A stretch of 39,482 nt of DNA from Nocardioides sp. (GCF_016462705.1 NZ_JAEMSS010000014.1:1-39482), one strand, 5' to 3'; counted from the first letter of the stretch, positions 8,101 to 15,657 are shown. The notes: a model not told the origin generated them from the sequence alone. Translations and numbers: made by a program.

Positions 8101-8636
8101 TGGCCGGCCTGGTGAGCACCACCGGCGACGTCCGGTGGAACGACCGCTCCATCCGTGACCCCCAGACCGAGCTGCGGCCGGCCCGGGTCGCGCACGTCGC
8201 GCAGGTGCCCCGCGTGCTGTCGGGCACGTTCCGCGACAACGTCGCCCTCGCGCACGGCGACCGCGCCGTCGAGCCCGCGCTGGACGCCGCGCGGATGACC
8301 CGTGACGTCGCCGAGGCCGGCGGTGCCGACGCGCTGGTCGGGCACCGTGGCGTCCGGCTGTCCGGGGGCCAGGTGCAGCGACTCGCGCTGGCCCGCGCCC
8401 TGGCCTGCGACGCCGACGTCCTGCTCGCCGACGACATCTCCTCGGCCCTCGACGCCACGACCGAGATCGAGCTGTGGCGGTCGCTGCGGGAGCGGGGCAC
8501 GACGGTCATCGGCGCGACGAGCAAGGCGGCCGCGCTCGTGCAGGCCGACCGGGTGGTCGTCCTCGACGCCGGCCGGGTCGTGGACGACGGCCCGTGGAGC
8601 GAGCTGGTCAGCCGATGGGGGCACCTGGCGGGGTGA
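5124..8636 (+). CDS. fused full-length ABC exporter (TMD-NBD-TMD-NBD)
   Basis: A single 1170-residue polypeptide with two membrane domains and two nucleotide-binding domains, an MDR-type exporter in one chain. NBD1 has Walker A G376-RTGSGKST, signature LSAGE at 479-483, Walker B ending D503-E504 and switch histidine H535. NBD2 has Walker A G980-QVGSGKSS, signature LSGGQ at 1079-1083, Walker B ending D1103-D1104 and T1132 where the switch histidine should be. The canonical parts (Glu504, His535, LSGGQ of NBD2) combine into one competent ATP site, and the deviant parts combine into one degenerate site. The first membrane domain spans roughly residues 35-290 and the second 620-890. The His/Gln-rich linker after NBD1 (EEHHHQQ near residue 590) is variable sequence. 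Substrate unknown. Confidence 0.93.
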   Translation: MTVTRVESRPTPTASPDPAAAAGREPVDWRRVRRPLTYLCFSMSMLGAVSAALGSMVAGQLAEDATSRLLWLLALCVVGGAVMDAVAKTMWATVCDRAEGRLRSDLLDAAMAQPLSELSEQAVGEILDRIDDDTWEVGQLMRWGVWQAARTFLASGPLWVVATLTWWPAVFLFPLTAVVTFLVVRRLLPQVSQRKVLEEAAWTDHAASTEEGVAARDDLRTSQGQAHVLRRNAQLAATVHRTLDDVLAVEVKITRRSGGLLHGALAAVGVVGIALVMADDLSTARLVTLFLVTTMFVGGVDMLARHLPDLQEGFGAVLRLRGMLASPAEPVGGLPLPDGPLDVEFAHLDFAYDTGTFALRDVDLRVPAGHTCALVGRTGSGKSTLASLLSRAVEPPRGSVLLGGIDVRDLDLQQLRAAVGVVTQRTEVLAGTLAENITLFADTPRAEVEAAVDELGLTDWVAGLPDGLDTVLGPGGTSLSAGEEQLVAFARLLVRDVSVVVLDEATARMDPVTEARVVRAADRLISGRTGILVAHRLSTTERAEQVAVLESGRVVQQGPRARLAREDGPFRTLVEAAAHEAVVEEHHHQQSSIGSVRRSTTPPPAPQLQPTPSLARQVFHTIRVQPQWGLLGAVLFLVSSLTGAFGALTGWVWGLIITDLQAGVGPGLLVVGLVVSLVASPLLLSQAFRTYPHWWVDVRLRVRAAVLHGQTAQHRLERTPPGEVVARTMDADRLARYTDRWVDFVNGLLVALITGLIAQSWLAGSVLLAVMVASALASTLGRRVAGRSAAASSTARARFGQSLVSALESVRTVKLAAATPQVHAHLRRVDGGRVDAAVREHRVQALLDGVPVVMVQGGVVAAWGGLLAGEWGLATALLVANAVSGFDWFGRVAGSVVTEAPGVRAWMNATSRLAGGGDLMDLPPGMDLVGGTAPGPAPVERDPLRTLTLRGVSAVHDDGTLGVQDVDLDVSAGELVLLLGQVGSGKSSLLGALAGLVSTTGDVRWNDRSIRDPQTELRPARVAHVAQVPRVLSGTFRDNVALAHGDRAVEPALDAARMTRDVAEAGGADALVGHRGVRLSGGQVQRLALARALACDADVLLADDISSALDATTEIELWRSLRERGTTVIGATSKAAALVQADRVVVLDAGRVVDDGPWSELVSRWGHLAG

Positions 8637-8650
8637 AGCCGGGCGCGTCA

Positions 8651-8667
8651 CCGGTCGCGAGGACCGG
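8651..8667. terminator. hairpin between convergent genes
   Basis: CCGGTC, loop GCGAG, GACCGG: a 6-bp perfect stem between the stop codon of the ABC exporter (+) and that of the phosphatase (-). It is a plausible bidirectional terminator without a U-tract. Confidence 0.4.
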
Positions 8668-8702
8668 ACCGACCGGCCGCCACGCGAAGGCCGGCAGCTC
8701 GG

Positions 8703-9476
8703 TCACGTCCTGAGCTTCTCCCGCAGCCGCTCGAGCAGCTCGTCGGACAGGCCGAGTCCCTGGCGCAGGTAGCCGTCGACGTCGCCGTACTCGGCGGTCG
8801 CGGCGGCGTAGGCCGTCTGCAGGTAGTCGGCGTCCGCGACCATCACCCGCTCGTAGACCTCGACCTTGTCCGCGCCGAGGTGCTCGGCCACCATCCCGAG
8901 GTACTTCTCCCGGGTGCCGGAGGAGAAGTCGTTGGTGAGCAGGTAGTCGGCGAGGATCGTCTCGTCGTCCACGCCGGCGACGTGCAGGAGCAGGGCCGCG
9001 GCCCAGCCGGTGCGGTCCTTGCCGGCCGTGCAGTGGAAGAGGTGCGCACCGTCGGTCTCGGCGACCCGGGTGAGCAGCTCGGCGAACGCCGCCCGGGCTC
9101 CAGGCTTGTCCACGAAGCTGCGGTAGACCTCGTGCATCACCTCGGTGCCGGCCTCCCGGGTCTCGAGGTTGCTCACCGCGTCCATCGGGATGCCCTTCAC
9201 CTCGAGGTGGTGCCACTGGGCGCCCGGGATGGGGACGTCGGGGTGGGCCTCGACCTCGTGGTCGTGCCGGAGGTCGTAGACCGCGGTGACCCCGAGGGCG
9301 GCGATCGACTCGACGTCGGCTGCGCTCAGCTGCAGCTCGTTGGACCGGAAGAGGAGCCCGCGGCGCAGCGGGACCCCGTCGGCGGCGACGTACGCCGTGT
9401 CGATCCCTGCGACGTCGCGGAAGTTGTCGGCGGACGCGAGCCGGACCAGCTCTTCGCCGAGTTCGGCTTCGGACAC
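8703..9476 (-). CDS. PtpB-like tyrosine/lipid phosphatase
   Basis: 257-residue phosphatase of the Y_phosphatase3 family, the group that includes M. tuberculosis PtpB. The N-terminal family motif DNFRDVAG lies at about residues 17-24. The catalytic P-loop HCTAGKDRTG carries nucleophile C149 and arginine R155. The lysine and aspartate that follow the P-loop alanine and glycine (GKD) are typical of this subgroup, which dephosphorylates phosphotyrosine and phosphoinositides. No signal peptide is seen. The GTG start at 9476 is fixed by TAGGCT 6 bases upstream. In pathogenic mycobacteria the homologue is a secreted effector; in an environmental organism the substrate is open. Confidence 0.9.
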   Translation of the reverse strand: MSEAELGEELVRLASADNFRDVAGIDTAYVAADGVPLRRGLLFRSNELQLSAADVESIAALGVTAVYDLRHDHEVEAHPDVPIPGAQWHHLEVKGIPMDAVSNLETREAGTEVMHEVYRSFVDKPGARAAFAELLTRVAETDGAHLFHCTAGKDRTGWAAALLLHVAGVDDETILADYLLTNDFSSGTREKYLGMVAEHLGADKVEVYERVMVADADYLQTAYAAATAEYGDVDGYLRQGLGLSDELLERLREKLRT

Positions 9477-9482
9477 GACCCG

Positions 9483-9488
9483 AGCCTA
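9483..9488 (-). promoter_or_regulatory. -10 box TAGGCT, leaderless promoter (minus strand)
   Basis: On the minus strand TAGGCT is followed by 6 bases and GTG (9476-9474). The box sits in a 23-base gap after the stop of the upstream gene, so the phosphatase probably has its own transcript. Confidence 0.6.
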
Positions 9489-9499
9489 GGAGCAGGGAC

Positions 9500-10630
9500 T
9501 CAGGGGGCGTCCAGCAGGGTGAAGGTGACCGAGCGGCGCGTGTACCCCACCCGCACGACGTGGTCGCACCAGTCGTAGGTCGTCAGGTTGGCGAGGATCG
9601 CGCCGTTCGGCACCGGGCGCCCCTGGGCGTCGCTCAAACGGCCCAGCAGCCGGGTGCCCCGGAGCACGGTGAACGGCTCGCCCTTCTCCGCGTCCGTGCA
9701 GTCCACGGAGCCCTTGAGCCGGACCCCGCCGAGGTCGAGCGGGCCGGCCGCCTTGAGCAACGGGTGGGCCGCGGTCGCGGCCTGCATCTCGATCACGGTC
9801 CGGTCGTCGAGCCTGACGGGACCGAGGGCGCGGTTGGGCTCGCCGGCACTGGTCAGCGTGAGGCGGACGCGGTGGGTGGAGAGCGACCCGAGACGTGCGT
9901 CGATCAGGTTGACGTCGGTGCGGCGGTAGGTGACCTGTCCCCGGGTCCTGGTGTTGACGCTGCCGCCGAAGACCTCGGCCGAGCCGTTGCCGTGCTCGAG
10001 GTAGCGATCCGTGGCGATCGACCGCTGGACGTTGACGCCGCCGCCCCGGCGGGTGCGCACGGTGAGCGCCTTGCCGACGATGTCGCCGACGTAGACGGGA
10101 GCGTCGGACACACGCCACCGACGGGCGCGCTGACCGAGGTCCAGAGGCAGCCACAGGCCGAGTCCCGGCACGAACGCCTCGGAGTTCCGCTCGCCGGTGC
10201 TCACCAGCGGGCCGACCAGCCGCAGGCCCAGGCCCGTCAGGGCGTAGCCGTCCGGGTACCAGTACATCACCGGGGTCCGGCGCGGCGTGGTCACCCTGAG
10301 TGACTCGACGACCAGGTCCGGGACGTCGTTGACCACCTGCTCGCAGACACCCTCGGCGACGCAGTCGAGCGCGGGGAACACCAGCCGGACCCGCTGGCCG
10401 GTCGCCGGAGCGACCCCGCCGGCCCAGTTGCCGGCCGACGACACCCGACCGTCGCCGGAGCCGACCGCGCTCCCGCCGGTCCAGACGAACGTCGGGGTGG
10501 CCCGCTGGGCCGCACTCGCGGGGGCTGCCGCGGTGGTGGTCCCGACCCTGGCAGCGGATGGTGGCGATGCGGCCGCTCCGGCGAGGAGGCAGACGACGAC
10601 CAGCGTCCCGAACCCAGCACGAACCCGCAT
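9500..10630 (-). CDS. secreted beta-rich protein of unknown function
   Basis: 376 residues. ATG 10630 is preceded by the Shine-Dalgarno-like GGGGGAG. The N-terminus is a Sec-type signal peptide (MRVRAGFGTLVVVCLLAGA, with likely cleavage after the alanine-rich stretch near residue 28). The mature start contains TFVWTGGSAVGSGDG and NWAGGVAP, a W-G/NW-G-P motif often seen in secreted beta-helix or autotransporter-like repeat proteins. A cysteine pair (DCVAEGVC) and two later cysteines could form disulfides. I do not recognise an enzyme. The long open frame upstream of 10630 in the same frame is shadow sequence: the signal peptide and Shine-Dalgarno decide the start. Confidence 0.8.
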   Translation of the reverse strand: MRVRAGFGTLVVVCLLAGAAASPPSAARVGTTTAAAPASAAQRATPTFVWTGGSAVGSGDGRVSSAGNWAGGVAPATGQRVRLVFPALDCVAEGVCEQVVNDVPDLVVESLRVTTPRRTPVMYWYPDGYALTGLGLRLVGPLVSTGERNSEAFVPGLGLWLPLDLGQRARRWRVSDAPVYVGDIVGKALTVRTRRGGGVNVQRSIATDRYLEHGNGSAEVFGGSVNTRTRGQVTYRRTDVNLIDARLGSLSTHRVRLTLTSAGEPNRALGPVRLDDRTVIEMQAATAAHPLLKAAGPLDLGGVRLKGSVDCTDAEKGEPFTVLRGTRLLGRLSDAQGRPVPNGAILANLTTYDWCDHVVRVGYTRRSVTFTLLDAP

Positions 10631-10655
10631 GGCTCCCCCGTCCCGTGGTCGGGCG

Positions 10656-10661
10656 ACGCTA
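10656..10661 (-). promoter_or_regulatory. -10 box TAGCGT for the secreted protein gene
   Basis: On the minus strand TAGCGT lies about 25 bases before ATG 10630. It predicts a short leader that contains the GGGGGAG ribosome-binding site. Confidence 0.5.
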
Positions 10662-10689
10662 CCTCCGGGCCCGCAGCCGCGCCACACCC

Positions 10690-11253
10690 TCAGGAGTGAC
10701 GGAGCGGGACGAACCGGTACTCCCCGTGGCTGGTCACCTCCACGTCGGGTCCGGTCCGCTGGACCAGCAGCATCCTCCCGCCCACCGGGATCACCATCCG
10801 TCCGTCCTCGGTGAGCTGGTCCACGAGCTCCCCGGGGAGCTCGCGGGACATGGCGGACACGAGGATCCGGTCGTACGGTGCCCCCTCGGGACGGCCGAGC
10901 GTGCCGGGGTCGGCGGCGGAGATGCTCGCCCACGGGACCTCGGCCCGGGCCAGGTTGTCCGCACCGAAGCCGACCAGCTCGGGCTCGATCTCCACGCCGA
11001 CGACCGCCCCGGACGGGCCGGTGAGCTGGGCGAGCAGGGCGGTGGTCCACCCGGAGCCGCTCCCCACGTCGAGCACCCGGTCGCCGGGCCGGACGTCCAG
11101 CAGCCGCAGCATGGCCTCGACGGTGCGCGGCTGGGAGTTGGTCTGGCCGTGCCCGATCAGGATCGGGGCGTCGACGCGGGCGCGCCACCGGGCACCGCGC
11201 GGGAGGAACACCCTGCGCGGCGCCGCCGAGAACGCTGCCGCGACCCGGTCCAC
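10690..11253 (-). CDS. pcm: protein-L-isoaspartate O-methyltransferase
   Basis: 187 residues, slightly shorter than the usual 200-230. PCMT uses S-adenosylmethionine to methylate L-isoaspartyl residues and so starts repair of aged proteins. The family motif IGHGQTNSQPRTVEAML around residues 33-49 and the SAM-binding VLDVGSGSGWTTALLAQL around residues 60-77 are both clear. The end of the domain (MVIPVGGRMLLVQR) is also typical. It starts at GTG 11253, 30 bases from the start of a divergent membrane-protein gene. Cytoplasmic. A more general PCMT-fold methyltransferase is possible but less likely given the substrate-loop motif. Confidence 0.9.
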   Translation of the reverse strand: MDRVAAAFSAAPRRVFLPRGARWRARVDAPILIGHGQTNSQPRTVEAMLRLLDVRPGDRVLDVGSGSGWTTALLAQLTGPSGAVVGVEIEPELVGFGADNLARAEVPWASISAADPGTLGRPEGAPYDRILVSAMSRELPGELVDQLTEDGRMVIPVGGRMLLVQRTGPDVEVTSHGEYRFVPLRHS

Positions 11254-11283
11254 GATCGCGAGTCAAGCATGCACACTTCTCGC
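11254..11283. promoter_or_regulatory. 30-base divergent promoter region
   Basis: Only 30 bases separate GTG 11253 (minus) from GTG 11284 (plus). On the plus strand CACACT (11272-11277) stands 6 bases before GTG 11284. On the minus strand TTGACT (11266-11261) stands 7 bases before GTG 11253. The two candidate -10 elements nearly touch, so the two polymerases could not bind at the same time. Confidence 0.4.
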
Positions 11284-11670
11284 GTGGCCAAGATCTATGC
11301 CCTCGTCAGCCTGGTCGTCTTCGTCGTGTGGGTCTGGACCCTGGCCCAGGTCCTGCTGACACCGGACGCCCTGGTGCGCCGACTGCCCAAGGTGGCCTGG
11401 TTGGTGATCGTGTTCTTCTTCCCGATGCTGGGCACGGTCGGGTGGTACGTGTTCGGCCGTCCCGAGACGTCGGCACGCCGCACCGCGTCGCCGTACGAGC
11501 GGCCGGCGTCGGCGTTCCCGGAGTACGACCGCCCCGGCCGCGCGGCCGCCACCGACCCGGACAAGGACGAGGAGTTCCTGCGCCAGGTGCGGGAGCGGGC
11601 CGAGGAGCAGCGACGGCGCTACGAGCAGTCGAAGAAGCAGCCGCCCCCGGCGGACGACTCGTCAGACTGA
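11284..11670 (+). CDS. small membrane protein with PLDc_N domain
   Basis: 128 residues from GTG 11284; ATG 11269 in the same frame is an alternative. The N-terminal half is a PLD-nuclease N-terminal (PLDc_N) domain: one membrane span (YALVSLVVFVVWVWTLAQV), a short basic loop, then PKVAWLVIVFFFPMLGTVGW as the second span ending in the conserved YVFGRP. The C-terminal half is hydrophilic, with a charged segment rich in Glu, Arg and Gln (EEFLRQVRERAEEQRRRYEQ) likely to be helical. No phospholipase HKD motif follows, so the domain stands alone, as is common in actinobacteria. Function unknown. Confidence 0.85.
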   Translation: MAKIYALVSLVVFVVWVWTLAQVLLTPDALVRRLPKVAWLVIVFFFPMLGTVGWYVFGRPETSARRTASPYERPASAFPEYDRPGRAAATDPDKDEEFLRQVRERAEEQRRRYEQSKKQPPPADDSSD

Positions 11671-11685
11671 CTCAACCAGCGGGTG

Positions 11686-12963
11686 TCAGCGCCGGAAGGT
11701 CAGCTGGTTGACGTCGATGTAGCCGGACGCGAACCCGGCCCGCGAGTACTCCAGGTAGAAGTGCCACATCCGGAGGAACGTCTCGTCGAAGCCGAGGGCG
11801 AGCACGCGCTCGGACACCCCCCGGAAGGCCTCGTCCCACAGCCGCAGGGTCTCGGCGTAGTGCTGGCCCATGGAGAGGCGCTCCACGAGCCGGAGACCGG
11901 TGTGGTCGCGGGTGGTCTCGTCGATGACCTGGACCGAGGGCAGGAAGCCACCGGGGAAGATGTACTTGTTGATCCAGGTGTAGGTGTTGCGGGTCGCGAG
12001 CATCCGGTCGTGCGGCATGGTGATGGCCTGGATGGCGACCGAGCCGCCCGGCGCGAGGACCGCGTCGAGGGTCTCGAAGTAGGTCCGCCAGTACTGCCAG
12101 CCCACGGCCTCGATCATCTCGACGGAGACCACGGCGTCGTACTGCTCCCCTGATCGGCCGAGGTCGCGGTAGTCGCAGAGGTCGACCGACACCCGGTCGC
12201 TCATGCCTGCCGCGGCGATCCGCTGGTCGGCGAGGGACTTCTGCGCCCCGGACAGCGTGATGGTGCGGACCGTGGCACCGCGCCGGGCCGCCCGGATGGC
12301 GAGCTCGCCCCAGCCGGAACCGATCTCCAGCACCCGGGTGCCGGCACCGACCCTGGCCTCGTCGAGGAGCCGGTCGATCTTGGCGTGCTGCGCCGCCTCG
12401 AGGTCCTCGTGCCGGGCGGCGCCGCCGAGCAGCCGCTCGGGGAACCACGCCGAGGAGTAGCTCAGGCTCGGGTCGAGGAACAGCTCGAAGAGGTCGTTGG
12501 ACAGGTCGTAGTGGTGCGCGATGTTCTCGCGGGAGTTCTTGGTGCTGCTCCGCTCCCGCCGAGGTGGGCGCTTGACCACGATGCTGCGCAGTGTCTGCAG
12601 CCGCTCCGGGACCAGCGTGGGGAGCTCCGCGGCCAGCACGGTGAGGAAGGCGCCCAGGTCCTCGGGCCGCTCGGTGTCCCAGGCGCCGGTGAGGTAGGCC
12701 TCGCCGAACCCGATGAGCTGGTGCCGGCCGATCCGGGCGAAGAACTCCTCCGGCCGGTGGACGGTCATCGCCGGCCCACCCTTGCCGAGGGTGACGGTCT
12801 CCTCGGGATGCTCGACGTGCACGGTCACGTCGAGCCGGTTGACGGCAGCGGTGAAGAGCCGGGCCGCGACCCGGGCCGAGACGGCCGCGCGCGGGCCGGT
12901 CGGGACGACATCGAGCCCGGGCCAGTGGTTGGCCGAGCGGCGGCGGGTGCTGGTGACGGTCAA
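11686..12963 (-). CDS. ufaA1: UfaA1/cyclopropane-fatty-acid-synthase-like methyltransferase
   Basis: 425-residue SAM-dependent methyltransferase of the CFA synthase family. The family signature SRENIAHHYDLSNDLFELFLD is followed by SYSSAWF, and the SAM-binding motif VLEIGSGWGELAIRAARRG lies in the middle. Classical CFA synthases have YSCAYW, whose cysteine belongs to the bicarbonate site; here it is serine, as expected for the UfaA1 branch that methylates unsaturated acyl chains. It starts at TTG 12963, overlapping the TGA of the upstream FAD-DUF1365 gene by 4 bases, with GGAGGGG just upstream, so the two are translationally coupled. It is the last gene of the SigK-linked block. The product (10-methyl, cyclopropane or furan precursor) cannot be told from sequence. 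Confidence 0.87.
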   Translation of the reverse strand: MTVTSTRRRSANHWPGLDVVPTGPRAAVSARVAARLFTAAVNRLDVTVHVEHPEETVTLGKGGPAMTVHRPEEFFARIGRHQLIGFGEAYLTGAWDTERPEDLGAFLTVLAAELPTLVPERLQTLRSIVVKRPPRRERSSTKNSRENIAHHYDLSNDLFELFLDPSLSYSSAWFPERLLGGAARHEDLEAAQHAKIDRLLDEARVGAGTRVLEIGSGWGELAIRAARRGATVRTITLSGAQKSLADQRIAAAGMSDRVSVDLCDYRDLGRSGEQYDAVVSVEMIEAVGWQYWRTYFETLDAVLAPGGSVAIQAITMPHDRMLATRNTYTWINKYIFPGGFLPSVQVIDETTRDHTGLRLVERLSMGQHYAETLRLWDEAFRGVSERVLALGFDETFLRMWHFYLEYSRAGFASGYIDVNQLTFRR

Positions 12964-14945
12964 GGGGTCCCCTCCTGGTGATGGGCCGGACGTGGCTGGA
13001 TCGGGAGACGACGCAGCCAGAGCCAGACGCCATGCATCCGGATCAGGAGGGTGTGCCGGATTGCTGCCGGAGCGGCCCGAAGGGGTGTGATCTGCGACCT
13101 GCGCCCGGTCAGCGACGCGGAGAAGGTGGCCCCGTCGTCGGAGTCCAGGGTCACCGCGACGTGCAGGCGCTCCCCCGGGACGGGGGCGGCGACCCGGTAG
13201 GTGCCGTCGGTGCCGTGGAACGGCGAGACGTACATCGCCTTGTCGACGGTCCCGCGGCCCTGGGCGTCGGTGTGCACCAGGTAGGCGTGCCGGTCGCCGT
13301 AGGTGTTGTGCACCTCCACGACGGTCGCGACCAGGTTGCCCACCTTGTTCCAGCACCACCAGACGCTGATCGGGTTGAAGCAGTGGCCGAAGGCCCGGGC
13401 GTTGGCCGCGAGCAGCACCCGGCCACCCCGGACATCGATGCCGTGCAGGTCGAGGAAGGCCTGGACGTTCTCCCGCAGGCTGCGCTCGGGGTCGCCGATG
13501 TGGTCCCGGGACTCGAACCGGCCGAGCACGCCGTGGTCGGGCAGGTCGTCGACGTCGACGAGCCAGGTCTGCGAGCGGTGGGTGAAGGAGCGCGCGAACG
13601 GCGTGCGCCGGGTGTGCCGGATGGTCGTCGCGAAGAGCCCGGGCGCCGGCAGGCCGGCCGGCTCCCGGCGTACGGCGGCGGGCCACGACAGCCCGAGCCG
13701 CTCGACGGCAGCCAGTCCTGACCGTGCCCCGTCCTCGTGGAACCCCCAGCCGTGGTAGGCGCCGGCGAACGAGACCCGGGCGGTGTCGATCTCGGGCAGC
13801 CGCGACTGCGCGGCCACGGAGGCCGGCGTGTAGAGCGGGTGCTCGTACTCCATCCGGTCGATCACCGTGGCGGGGTCGACGAGGTCCTCGCCGCCGAGGG
13901 TGACCAGGTAGTGCGTCCCCGACGACCCGGTGTCGAGCCGCTGGAGCCGGGTCAGGTCGTAGGTGACGGTGACGCCGTCGGTCGCCAGCGGCCGGCGGTG
14001 GAAGTTCCAGCTCGCCCGCGCGTCGTGGGCCCGCGGCAGCACGGACGTGTCGGTGTGCAGGAGCGCGACGTTGGGGGAGTACGGCATCTCGCCGAGCACC
14101 TCGCGCTGGGCCGCGGTGGGCTCGGCGAGGATGGCCAGGGCCTGCCCCGGGTGGGTCGCCACCACCACTGCGTCGAACCGGGTCACCACGCCGTTGCCGT
14201 CGGTGACCTCGACGCCGCCGGGGCGCTCGAGGACGGAGGTGACCTTGGTGCCGGTGCGGACCTCGGCGATCTCGGCGGCCACCTTGGCGACGTACGCCTG
14301 CGAGCCACCCGTGACCGTGCGCCACTGCGGGCTGCCGAAGATCCCGAGCATCCCGTGGTGCTCGAGGAACGTGAACAGGTAGCGCGCCGGGTAGTCGAGC
14401 GCGACCTCGGGGTCGCACGACCAGACCGCGGCGACCAGCGGCTCCATGAAGTGCCGCACGAAGTACGCCGAGAAGCGGCCGTCGTGGAGGAAGTCGCGCA
14501 GCGTGCGGTCCGGACCCGGGTCCGCGAGCGCGGCCCGGGCGCGCCGGTGGAACCGGGGGATCTCGGTGAGCATCGCGAGGTAGCGCGGGTTCCGGAGGTT
14601 GGCCGAGGTCGGGAAGAGGCCCCGTCGGCCGAGTGCGCCGGCCCACTCGAGGCCGGTGCCGTCGTCACGGATCGACATCGACATCTCGGACGGCTGGGTG
14701 GCGACGTCGAGCTCGGCGAACATCCGCAGCAGCACCGGGTAGGTGCGCGGGTTGTGGACGATGAAGCCGGTGTCGATGGCCAGCCCGTCGGCCCCGTCGT
14801 CCACCCGGTGCGTGTCCGCGTGGCCGCCGAGCCGGTCGTCGGCCTCGAACAGGGTCACGTGCGCCGACTTGGAGGCGACGTAGGCCGCGGTCAGCCCGGC
14901 GACCCCGGATCCGACGACCGCGACCCGGGTGGGCGGAGGGGTCAC
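12960..14945 (-). CDS. FAD-dependent oxidoreductase fused to DUF1365
   Basis: 661 residues formed by two proteins that are separate in many bacteria. Residues 1 to about 420 are a flavin amine-oxidase-type oxidoreductase (COG2907): the dinucleotide-binding motif VAVVGSGVAGLTAAY near the N-terminus, then DRLGGHADTH and IDTGFIVHNP. The rest is DUF1365 (COG3496), with RSFTHRSQTWLVDVDDLP, HCFNPISVWW and KAMYVSPFHG. In M. tuberculosis these are Rv0449c and Rv0448c, beside ufaA1 and sigK. Members of this pair are associated with modification of unsaturated fatty acids together with the neighbouring methyltransferase; that role is inferred here. No stop or frameshift separates the halves. The gene begins 4 bases after rskA ends. 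Confidence 0.9.
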   Translation of the reverse strand: MTPPPTRVAVVGSGVAGLTAAYVASKSAHVTLFEADDRLGGHADTHRVDDGADGLAIDTGFIVHNPRTYPVLLRMFAELDVATQPSEMSMSIRDDGTGLEWAGALGRRGLFPTSANLRNPRYLAMLTEIPRFHRRARAALADPGPDRTLRDFLHDGRFSAYFVRHFMEPLVAAVWSCDPEVALDYPARYLFTFLEHHGMLGIFGSPQWRTVTGGSQAYVAKVAAEIAEVRTGTKVTSVLERPGGVEVTDGNGVVTRFDAVVVATHPGQALAILAEPTAAQREVLGEMPYSPNVALLHTDTSVLPRAHDARASWNFHRRPLATDGVTVTYDLTRLQRLDTGSSGTHYLVTLGGEDLVDPATVIDRMEYEHPLYTPASVAAQSRLPEIDTARVSFAGAYHGWGFHEDGARSGLAAVERLGLSWPAAVRREPAGLPAPGLFATTIRHTRRTPFARSFTHRSQTWLVDVDDLPDHGVLGRFESRDHIGDPERSLRENVQAFLDLHGIDVRGGRVLLAANARAFGHCFNPISVWWCWNKVGNLVATVVEVHNTYGDRHAYLVHTDAQGRGTVDKAMYVSPFHGTDGTYRVAAPVPGERLHVAVTLDSDDGATFSASLTGRRSQITPLRAAPAAIRHTLLIRMHGVWLWLRRLPIQPRPAHHQEGTP

Positions 14946-14949
14946 CGGC

Positions 14950-15657
14950 CTAGGCCTCTGACTCGAAGTCGAAGGTGACGACCACGTCGCCCTCGGGCTC
15001 GGGGTGCTCCTCGCCGGCGGTCTCGACGGTGATCCCCGCGCCGTTGGCGCTGGCCGCGTCGCCGCTGAGCAGGACCTCGTTGTCGGATCCCGGGGGCATG
15101 ACGCCCGCGGGCACCATCACGTCGTCGTGCTGGAGCCACAGGGCGTAGGCGTGGCCGTTGGGGGCGGCCGGCATGTCGTGGGTGATCAGCACCGCCTCGT
15201 TGAGCTCCTTGGACCGGACGACGGTGGCCTCGGCCCCGCCGGGGAGGACCTGGGTGAAGGTCTGGGCGTCCGGCGCCGCGAGCACCTGCTCGGTCCGGCT
15301 CTCGGGGCCGTCGTCGTCGACCTGCTGCCAGACGACTCCGCCGGTCCCGATCACCACTGCCGCTGCCGCGGCCGCCAGAAAGGCGGGCAGTCGCCTCCGC
15401 CGGTGCGGCGTCGAGGCGGCGGTGACCACGGGCGGCAGGGGCCGCACCGTGGCGATCTCGGCCAGGACCCGGTCGCGCAGGGCAGCGGGGGGAGCGGCCG
15501 CGGAGGTCTCGGCCAGCAGCGCCGACGCGTCGCGCAGCGACTCGACCTCGCGGCTGCAGATCTCGCAGTCCCGCAGGTGGCGCTCGAACTGGGCACGTTC
15601 GAGGTCGTCGAGGGCGTCCACGGCGTAGGCGCCGGAGAGGGCGTGGATGTCGCTCAT
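14950..15657 (-). CDS. rskA: anti-sigma factor RskA
   Basis: 235-residue single-pass membrane anti-sigma factor. The cytoplasmic N-terminal anti-sigma domain holds H27-x3-C31-x2-C34 of the zinc anti-sigma (ZAS) type. A basic stretch (HRRRRLP, residues 85-91) precedes one membrane span at about residues 91-110. The extracytoplasmic part matches the RskA domain (LNEAVLITHDMP, GHAYALWLQ, PAGVMPP). It starts at ATG 15657 and overlaps the sigma factor stop by ATGA, so the two are translationally coupled, as is usual for sigma/anti-sigma pairs. Release of SigK would be expected through regulated proteolysis of this protein. Confidence 0.92.
   Translation of the reverse strand: MSDIHALSGAYAVDALDDLERAQFERHLRDCEICSREVESLRDASALLAETSAAAPPAALRDRVLAEIATVRPLPPVVTAASTPHRRRRLPAFLAAAAAAVVIGTGGVVWQQVDDDGPESRTEQVLAAPDAQTFTQVLPGGAEATVVRSKELNEAVLITHDMPAAPNGHAYALWLQHDDVMVPAGVMPPGSDNEVLLSGDAASANGAGITVETAGEEHPEPEGDVVVTFDFESEA

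Noticed and set aside
6099..8651. 850-residue minus-strand open frame antisense to the ABC exporter
   Set aside because: Composition-driven shadow without motifs; the opposite strand is clearly coding.
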